A stretch of 54,282 nucleotides of DNA, from contig NZ_KB849236.1 in the NCBI RefSeq assembly GCF_000368045.1, forward strand, positions 167,448-221,729, in the 5' to 3' direction. The stretch comes from Acinetobacter johnsonii CIP 64.6 (GTDB lineage: Bacteria; Pseudomonadota; Gammaproteobacteria; Pseudomonadales; Moraxellaceae). The position numbers and the translations under genes are program-made. A model generated the notes under the pieces. The model did no database searches. It was not told the DNA's origin and was given only the letters and a program-made list of their open reading frames with translations. Shown here in pieces: positions 49,502 through 54,282 of this stretch; the stretch's first letter is position 1, and the number at the start of each line of letters is the position of its first letter.

Positions 49502-51556
49502 TCATTTTGGATGGTGTTTTGTACTGTTTGAACTTTCTTCAACTTCAAGTGGGACTTTCGGGGGCCAAAAGAAATCACTAGGGCGAGTCAGAAAATGGGT
49601 GAGGACCAATTTTGCTAAAGGTTTCCATTGTTCAAATCGAACTCGACGTGCACGTAAAGCCACAATAATCGTGAGGGTAAAACTGACAAATAAGTTCGTT
49701 AGACCAATAGCGAGCACTCCGAGGAACGATACAATAATCAAGCCAATCTCAGGACTACCATTAATATTCATCAGGCCTTGAATGAAGTTTGCTGAAGCAA
49801 AGGCAATATGGCGAATATCTAGGGGTAAACCCAAAATATAACCAATGGTTCCCATACTTCCTAACATAATCCCGAACAGAAAATTACCCGCCAACGCACC
49901 TAAGTTGCGTTCTATATAGCCTGCAAATTTATCGAGTCGTTCTTGCCCCATGATGGTTTTGAGACGAGGGTGTGCTTTTAAGCGTGGGCCAACTTTGCGA
50001 TAAACCGCCATATTGTCAAAATAACCCGCCAGCAGACCTGACAAAAATAAACACACGCCAGCAATAGCAGCATGGGGAATGGCTAAAGAGGTAAATGGAT
50101 TCAGGTCGTGTAGTGTTTTGCTGGCTTTTGCATGTGTCATCAGCGGTTCGTGTAGCCCCGTTGCCCAAGCCCATGCAATAAAGGCTGCAACGGGTATGGC
50201 AATCGAGATATTTCCCAAAATAGCAATGAACTGGGTACGGATAATATTGATAATCAATGCTGCTAATTCAGCAATTTGCGCGGTTTTAGAACCTTTGCGG
50301 TGTTGTACTGTTGCTGCAAGGGCTGCAGCAGTCATTGCGGGTTGTTTGGTCGCTACAGTAAAGTGCAAGACATGAATCAGCATAAAACCTAGTGAGTAAT
50401 TCATACTGTAAATAAAGGCTTGCATGAGTGGTGCCATGACCATACGTGCCGACAAGGTTTTGAGCGTTGCCATAATGGCAATAATAACTCCTGCACCCGC
50501 TGCGGACTTATACATGGCTAAAAAGCCTTGTTTGTCTGTACTTACATAGTGTTCCCCGGTTTTACTGGCATTTTCAGTCACCTGTAAAGCAATCAATTCA
50601 CTATTGGTCGTCAGTAAAGAGCGCACACTCCGTTCACTATAAATCGCAGCAGTAATGTCGACTAAGAGCAGACTCACCGCTTCATAGTGTACTTCGCCTT
50701 CTTCTACAATTAAATTGAGCAACAGTTCGACGCGGTCTAAGCATTGCTCAAGTAAGGAAATCAGATAGGTTAAACTGACACTGACTCCAATACGTCTAGT
50801 CGCACGACGAATTTTCAATACCACATCACGACACTGCTCAATCATGACCAGCGCTTGAGAAGCGTCGGGTGGGGCAACCACACTCGAGGTTTCTGCGTCT
50901 TGATGTGCCTTTTTATACTGTTGAATGAATTCGACAATTTCGCGGTTCTGCACTAAAAAAGGCGATTCATATTCGGTCAGCTCAGGATGCGCATTAATAA
51001 ACTCTGGATATAAACCAATACCACTAATCCGATAAGACAACACCGTAATGGCTTTAATCACTTCACTGCGAATTTTGACTTTTTCTTTTTGATTGGCATG
51101 CCCGTGATTGAGCAGGTTCAGCAGTTGTAGCCAGTCACTGTCTCGGATGTTATCGAGCCAATATTTGTCACTTCGGTTGGGAAAAACGCGACGGACTAAA
51201 TTTTGCAGTTGAGTTTCGTCATTAATCAGCGGGAGAAAATGTGCCCCTAAACGCTGTGACAATTGGTTCCAAAACCCATCTAAAGACAAGATACCTGTAT
51301 CGGCATAAAGACTGGTTTGTTTATATTGGGAAATAAGCCGCAGTACAAAGCTTTGTAAGGTTGATGCGGCATCGGGAGTGATGAGTAATGCTTGAATGAG
51401 CGCTTGAAATTTTTGGTGGATTTCATCGGTTTGATACGCATCTATTGGACGAATACGCTCCACCAACTCAATTAAAAGTTGATCATTTAAAACAGCTTGA
51501 GGTTGCTCAAGCTGTTGCTGCATTTGAGAAAACAGATCATTAAATTTTATATGCAT
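49502..51556 (-). CDS. Gcr-family 'site-specific recombinase' membrane protein
   Basis: 684 residues from the ATG at 51556. A TTG two codons upstream is less likely. The long soluble N-terminal half (to ~380) is followed by a hydrophobic half with about six to eight helices (e.g. NISIAIPVAAFIAWAWATG, LFLSGLLAGYFDNMAVYRKVGPRLKAHP, FLFGIMLGSMGTIGYILGLPLDIRHIAFAS quoted in part). This matches the family named after gonococcal gcr. In spite of the name no integrase tyrosine or resolvase serine site is visible, and a membrane role is more likely. ispB lies 33 bases upstream in the same direction. Confidence 0.82.
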   Translation of the reverse strand: MHIKFNDLFSQMQQQLEQPQAVLNDQLLIELVERIRPIDAYQTDEIHQKFQALIQALLITPDAASTLQSFVLRLISQYKQTSLYADTGILSLDGFWNQLSQRLGAHFLPLINDETQLQNLVRRVFPNRSDKYWLDNIRDSDWLQLLNLLNHGHANQKEKVKIRSEVIKAITVLSYRISGIGLYPEFINAHPELTEYESPFLVQNREIVEFIQQYKKAHQDAETSSVVAPPDASQALVMIEQCRDVVLKIRRATRRIGVSVSLTYLISLLEQCLDRVELLLNLIVEEGEVHYEAVSLLLVDITAAIYSERSVRSLLTTNSELIALQVTENASKTGEHYVSTDKQGFLAMYKSAAGAGVIIAIMATLKTLSARMVMAPLMQAFIYSMNYSLGFMLIHVLHFTVATKQPAMTAAALAATVQHRKGSKTAQIAELAALIINIIRTQFIAILGNISIAIPVAAFIAWAWATGLHEPLMTHAKASKTLHDLNPFTSLAIPHAAIAGVCLFLSGLLAGYFDNMAVYRKVGPRLKAHPRLKTIMGQERLDKFAGYIERNLGALAGNFLFGIMLGSMGTIGYILGLPLDIRHIAFASANFIQGLMNINGSPEIGLIIVSFLGVLAIGLTNLFVSFTLTIIVALRARRVRFEQWKPLAKLVLTHFLTRPSDFFWPPKVPLEVEESSNSTKHHPK

Positions 51557-51589
51557 AGGCAAGTTAAAAACATTTTAAAGCATCATTTG

Positions 51590-52567
51590 TTATTGAATTC
51601 GATGTAAAGCCAGTTGGGTTAAATTGACCAGTGCTTGACGATATTGGCTGTCAGGTAAAGCCTGTAATGCTTGAAGTGCGGCTTCGGTTTCTTCATGCGC
51701 CCGTTGTCGACAGTAATCGAGTGCGCCAGAACTATTTACGATAGCAATGACCTGATCAAGATCTGCCGTTCCGCCTGTCGCAATACTTCGACGAACAATG
51801 CCATGTTCCTCACCCGTTGTATTTTTCAATGCTGAGATTAACGGCAAAGTCGGTTTACCTTCCATTAAATCATCGCCAATATTTTTACCTAATGTTTCAG
51901 CATCTGAGGTGTAATCTAAAATATCATCAATGATTTGAAAGGCATTGCCAAAGTGGCCTGCAAATAAACGTAGTGGTTCACGGTACTGCGGTGTCCCAGA
52001 AAGAATGGCAGCCCCTTCAGTTGCCAGTTCAAATAAACGTGACGTTTTACCGTGAATAATATCTAAATAAGTTTGTTCTGTGGTTTCAGGTTGGTGCTGT
52101 GCTTGAAGTTGTAGCACTTCACCTTCGGCAATTTCACAAGTCCCTGTAGAAAAATCTTTGAGTAAGGTCATATCACCGAGATCGACCAATAAATCAAAGG
52201 CACGTGAAATTAGAAAGTCACCCACCAGTACTGCGGTCTGATTGTTCCAAGTCGCGTTGGCCGTTGGGCGACCACGTCGTAAGCCAGATTCATCGACCAC
52301 ATCATCATGGACTAAAGTTGCGGTATGCAGCATTTCAATGATTGCAGCAAGTTTACGTTGGCGTTCAAGGTCTTCTGCACCACAGGCTTTGGCGGCCAAT
52401 AAACACATAATGGGACGCATGCGTTTACCACCTGCTTCAACCACATGTTTACTCACCGCCATGACTAATGCCACTTTAGAGGTAATGCCTTCATTAATAA
52501 ATGTGTCCATCGTGGCAAAGTCTTGAGCTACAGGGGCGAGAATATCTTGCTTAAAGTCGATGGTCAT
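51590..52567 (-). CDS. ispB: Octaprenyl/polyprenyl diphosphate synthase
   Basis: 325-residue trans-prenyltransferase that makes the ubiquinone side chain. The first Asp-rich motif is L-V-H-D-D-V-V-D-E-S (about 89-98), and the second is I-I-D-D-I-L-D-Y (about 217-224). G-G-K-R-M-R-P (about 47) and H-G-K-T-S (about 175) are the diphosphate-binding and family motifs. Its place opposite rplU-rpmA, as in E. coli, supports the ispB assignment. Chain length cannot be read from sequence with certainty (Acinetobacter mainly uses UQ-9). Confidence 0.93.
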   Translation of the reverse strand: MTIDFKQDILAPVAQDFATMDTFINEGITSKVALVMAVSKHVVEAGGKRMRPIMCLLAAKACGAEDLERQRKLAAIIEMLHTATLVHDDVVDESGLRRGRPTANATWNNQTAVLVGDFLISRAFDLLVDLGDMTLLKDFSTGTCEIAEGEVLQLQAQHQPETTEQTYLDIIHGKTSRLFELATEGAAILSGTPQYREPLRLFAGHFGNAFQIIDDILDYTSDAETLGKNIGDDLMEGKPTLPLISALKNTTGEEHGIVRRSIATGGTADLDQVIAIVNSSGALDYCRQRAHEETEAALQALQALPDSQYRQALVNLTQLALHRIQ

Positions 52568-53034
52568 TTGAAGAGCGGCCTCATCTATATAAAGTGATAA
52601 AAATCAGCATTACCAGTATTGTGTAAATAGGGATACCTGTCTAAATGATTCATTTCAATCATAAATAAGACTCGCTAGAGTGCGAGACTATATTTTACTA
52701 AAGACAGTTCCTTATTTCCCCAATGTATAAGCGTACTGCATTTGTAGGCTTATTTACATTTTAAAAATCAATTCATCCATACTATAGCGGATTGATTTTA
52801 AAAATCTATTTCATTGTAAGCAAAGTCAAGCAAGAGTTGAACTGTAATTTGTTGATTGAGTTTTTCTCGATTATTAAATAATCGTTAATTTAGTCTAATA
52901 AGTTCGGCAAATCTCTTGTTGTTTGAGTCAATATCACTTAAAATCCTTGCCCTTGATTAACCCCAGTGGCGTTCGTATTAAGATCGATATCTTCCTTTAT
53001 CGGCACGACGACACGGGCATGTTTGGAGTACATT
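52568..53034. promoter_or_regulatory. Divergent region between ispB and rplU
   Basis: 467 AT-rich bases. An inverted repeat TAAAAATCAAT/ATTGATTTTAA (52762-52801) surrounds ACTATAGCGG. For rplU, TTGATT (52953-52958), 17 bases, TATTAA (52976-52981) forms a plausible promoter with a leader of about 45 bases. No small gene was found here. Confidence 0.45.
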
Positions 53035-53346
53035 ATGTACGCAGTAATCCAAAGCGGTGGTAAACAGCACCGTGTTGTAGAGGGTGAAACCCTTAAAGTT
53101 GAATTGTTGAAAGCTGAAACTGGCGCAACTATTACGTTTGATGACGTATTAATGCTAGTAAATGGTGACAGCATTCAAATCGGTGCTCCAGTTGTTGCTG
53201 GCGCTACTGTAACTGCTGAAGTAGTTAGCCATGGTCGTCACGACAAAATCCGTATTGTAAAAATGCGTCGTCGTAAACACTACCGTAAACAACAAGGTCA
53301 CCGTCAATGGTTCACTGAGTTGAAAATTACAGCTATTTCAGGCTAA
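53035..53346 (+). CDS. rplU: 50S ribosomal protein L21
   Basis: 103 residues from the ATG at 53035 (MYAVIQSGGKQHRV), with TTTGGAG upstream. The frame is open further upstream but that part is not L21-like. L21 binds 23S rRNA in the large subunit. The C-terminal basic block MRRRKHYRKQQGHRQ(W)FTELKI is characteristic. rpmA follows after 19 bases. Confidence 0.97.
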   Translation: MYAVIQSGGKQHRVVEGETLKVELLKAETGATITFDDVLMLVNGDSIQIGAPVVAGATVTAEVVSHGRHDKIRIVKMRRRKHYRKQQGHRQWFTELKITAISG

Positions 53347-53365
53347 TCACGAGGAGTAATGAGAC

Positions 53366-53620
53366 ATGGCAACTAAAAAAGCCGGTGGTTCGACTAAGAA
53401 CGGTCGTGATTCGAACCCTAAAATGCTTGGTGTTAAAATTTACGGTGGTCAATCTGTGACTGCTGGTAACATCATCGTTCGTCAACGTGGTACAGAATTC
53501 CACGCAGGTCAAAACGTTGGTATGGGCCGTGACCATACTTTGTTTGCAACCGCTGACGGCGTAGTAAAATTCGAAGTGAAAGGTCAGTTTGGCCGTCGCT
53601 ACGTAACTGTTGAAGCGTAA
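53366..53620 (+). CDS. rpmA: 50S ribosomal protein L27
   Basis: 84 residues beginning M-A-T-K-K-A-G-G-S-T-K-N-G-R-D-S, i.e. without the cleaved N-terminal extension of Firmicutes. The flexible N-terminus reaches the peptidyl-transferase centre. GKNVGMGRD-type motif is present as Q-N-V-G-M-G-R-D-H-T-L-F. GAGGAG precedes it. Terminated by the following hairpin. Confidence 0.97.
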   Translation: MATKKAGGSTKNGRDSNPKMLGVKIYGGQSVTAGNIIVRQRGTEFHAGQNVGMGRDHTLFATADGVVKFEVKGQFGRRYVTVEA

Positions 53621-53634
53621 GTTTTAATAGTAAG

Positions 53635-53662
53635 AAAAACCCACATTCTGTGGGTTTTTTTT
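53635..53662 (+). terminator. Terminator after rplU-rpmA
   Basis: AAAACCCACA-TTC-TGTGGGTTTT followed by further T residues. Confidence 0.85.
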
Positions 53663-53803
53663 CGTCTATTCATATGGTTAGCATATTTTTCTTGCGTTTT
53701 TTAATTTTGAATTAAAACACTAAATACTAATAAATAGTGATGTGAATCACAAAAAAAATAGGAGTGTAATAAAGAAACAAAATTAAAAGAAAGGCAGACG
53801 GAT

Positions 53804-54282
53804 ATGAATAAAATAGATACGAATGTCTTGGGTAATCCAGACAGCCAGATAATGAAAGTCTCTGGTCAGAACTTAAAACAAGAACATACTCATATTAGTA
53901 CTGCAGTTTCTGCTGCAATGAATCTACAAACACTTAAGCCAAACCATTGTCTACAAAGGTTTGCTATGAACGTGCTTGTTTTAAGTGCGATTTTAATGAC
54001 AGCGAATACAAATGTTTTTGCAGGTTCGTGTAATTCTAATCAAGACACAGGTAGTTGTCCTGGAAGTGGAATACCAGGACCAGCAGGACCTGCAGGAGCT
54101 GATGGTGAGGATGGGTTGAGTGCATATGAAATTGCGGTCAATACAATGAGTTATAATCCTGATCCAAATAAAACTGATCTCGAAAATGAAACAGCTTGGA
54201 TAGAGAGTCTTCAGGGTGCCACTGGAGCACAAGGTGAACAAGGTCTCCAAGGTTTACAGGGTGAGCAAGGTATCCAAGGTGT
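53804..54282 (+). CDS. Exported collagen-like repeat protein, 3' truncated by the window
   Basis: From the ATG at 53804 (GAAAGGCAGACGG upstream) the frame stays open to the window end (159 codons). The first ~52 residues are polar (MNKIDTNVLGNPDSQIMKVS...). Then comes a secretion-type hydrophobic core NVLVLSAILMTANTNVFA, giving an unusually long signal region that recalls the extended signals of type V secreted proteins. After a short Cys-containing stretch (SCNSNQDTGSC) are G-x-y repeats: GIPGPAGPAGADGEDG, then, after ~35 residues, GATGAQGEQGLQGLQGEQG. This marks a bacterial collagen-like surface protein, possibly a trimeric autotransporter-type adhesin if an anchor follows. The anchor and total length are not visible. 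Confidence 0.75.
   Translation, partial: MNKIDTNVLGNPDSQIMKVSGQNLKQEHTHISTAVSAAMNLQTLKPNHCLQRFAMNVLVLSAILMTANTNVFAGSCNSNQDTGSCPGSGIPGPAGPAGADGEDGLSAYEIAVNTMSYNPDPNKTDLENETAWIESLQGATGAQGEQGLQGLQGEQGIQG

Noticed and set aside
1..54282. tRNA or rRNA genes
   Set aside because: I saw no cloverleaf with a TTCAA-type T-loop or rRNA sequence in the gaps read, but this was done by eye only.

Overview
The window is chromosomal DNA of an Acinetobacter species. Diagnostic loci are the bfmR-bfmS two-component pair beside nrdA, a 13-gene nuo operon with fused nuoCD followed by upp, the adeIJK RND pump downstream of a PAP2 phosphatase gene, and ispB divergent from rplU-rpmA. Base composition is moderately AT-rich, and the accessory patches are richer still in A and T. 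The species cannot be fixed from the sequence alone, and nothing here forces A. baumannii itself.

Layout. 1-4.1 kb is accessory DNA. The end of an IS3-family element has cut into a gene of which only the last 36 codons remain. A probable type VI secretion (T6SS)-type nuclease effector follows, then two tandem DUF1911-type immunity genes. 4.1-9.2 kb holds class Ia ribonucleotide reductase on the minus strand. nrdB and nrdA are separated by about 0.9 kb containing a 45-residue membrane peptide gene, a Cas2/SinR-like small protein gene, a possible small RNA and an Acinetobacter-style palindromic repeat. 9.2-12.2 kb has a regulatory region rich in palindromes, then bfmR-bfmS. 13.1-28.2 kb is the complete NADH dehydrogenase I operon nuoABCDEFGHIJKLMN. 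28.2-31.9 kb has upp, two cold-shock-domain proteins (one a membrane-anchored fusion with an excalibur domain), and a divergent LysR regulator/ferredoxin-NADP reductase pair.

32.0-36.0 kb is a second accessory patch. It has two tandem paralogous J-domain-like coiled-coil genes, the fossil tail of a third copy, a frameshifted DUF559 nuclease relic, a MITE-like inverted repeat, and an isolated gene with a HEPN-type R-x4-H motif. 36.0-42.7 kb holds valS, a conserved protein of unknown function, a short-chain dehydrogenase, an exported agmatine-deiminase-family protein and a pair of UPF0145/YbjQ proteins. 42.8-49.4 kb is adeK-adeJ-adeI and a PAP2 phosphatase gene (all minus strand). 49.5-52.6 kb has a Gcr-family 'site-specific recombinase' membrane protein and ispB. 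53.0-53.6 kb is rplU-rpmA. A secreted collagen-like repeat protein runs off the right edge.

How the parts connect. Most of the window is housekeeping: dNTP synthesis, respiration, pyrimidine salvage, translation, quinone side chain synthesis, envelope control and drug efflux. The least ordinary material is the effector/double-immunity module at the left edge, the J-domain/HEPN patch, the small genes lodged between nrdA and nrdB, and the cold-shock/excalibur fusion.
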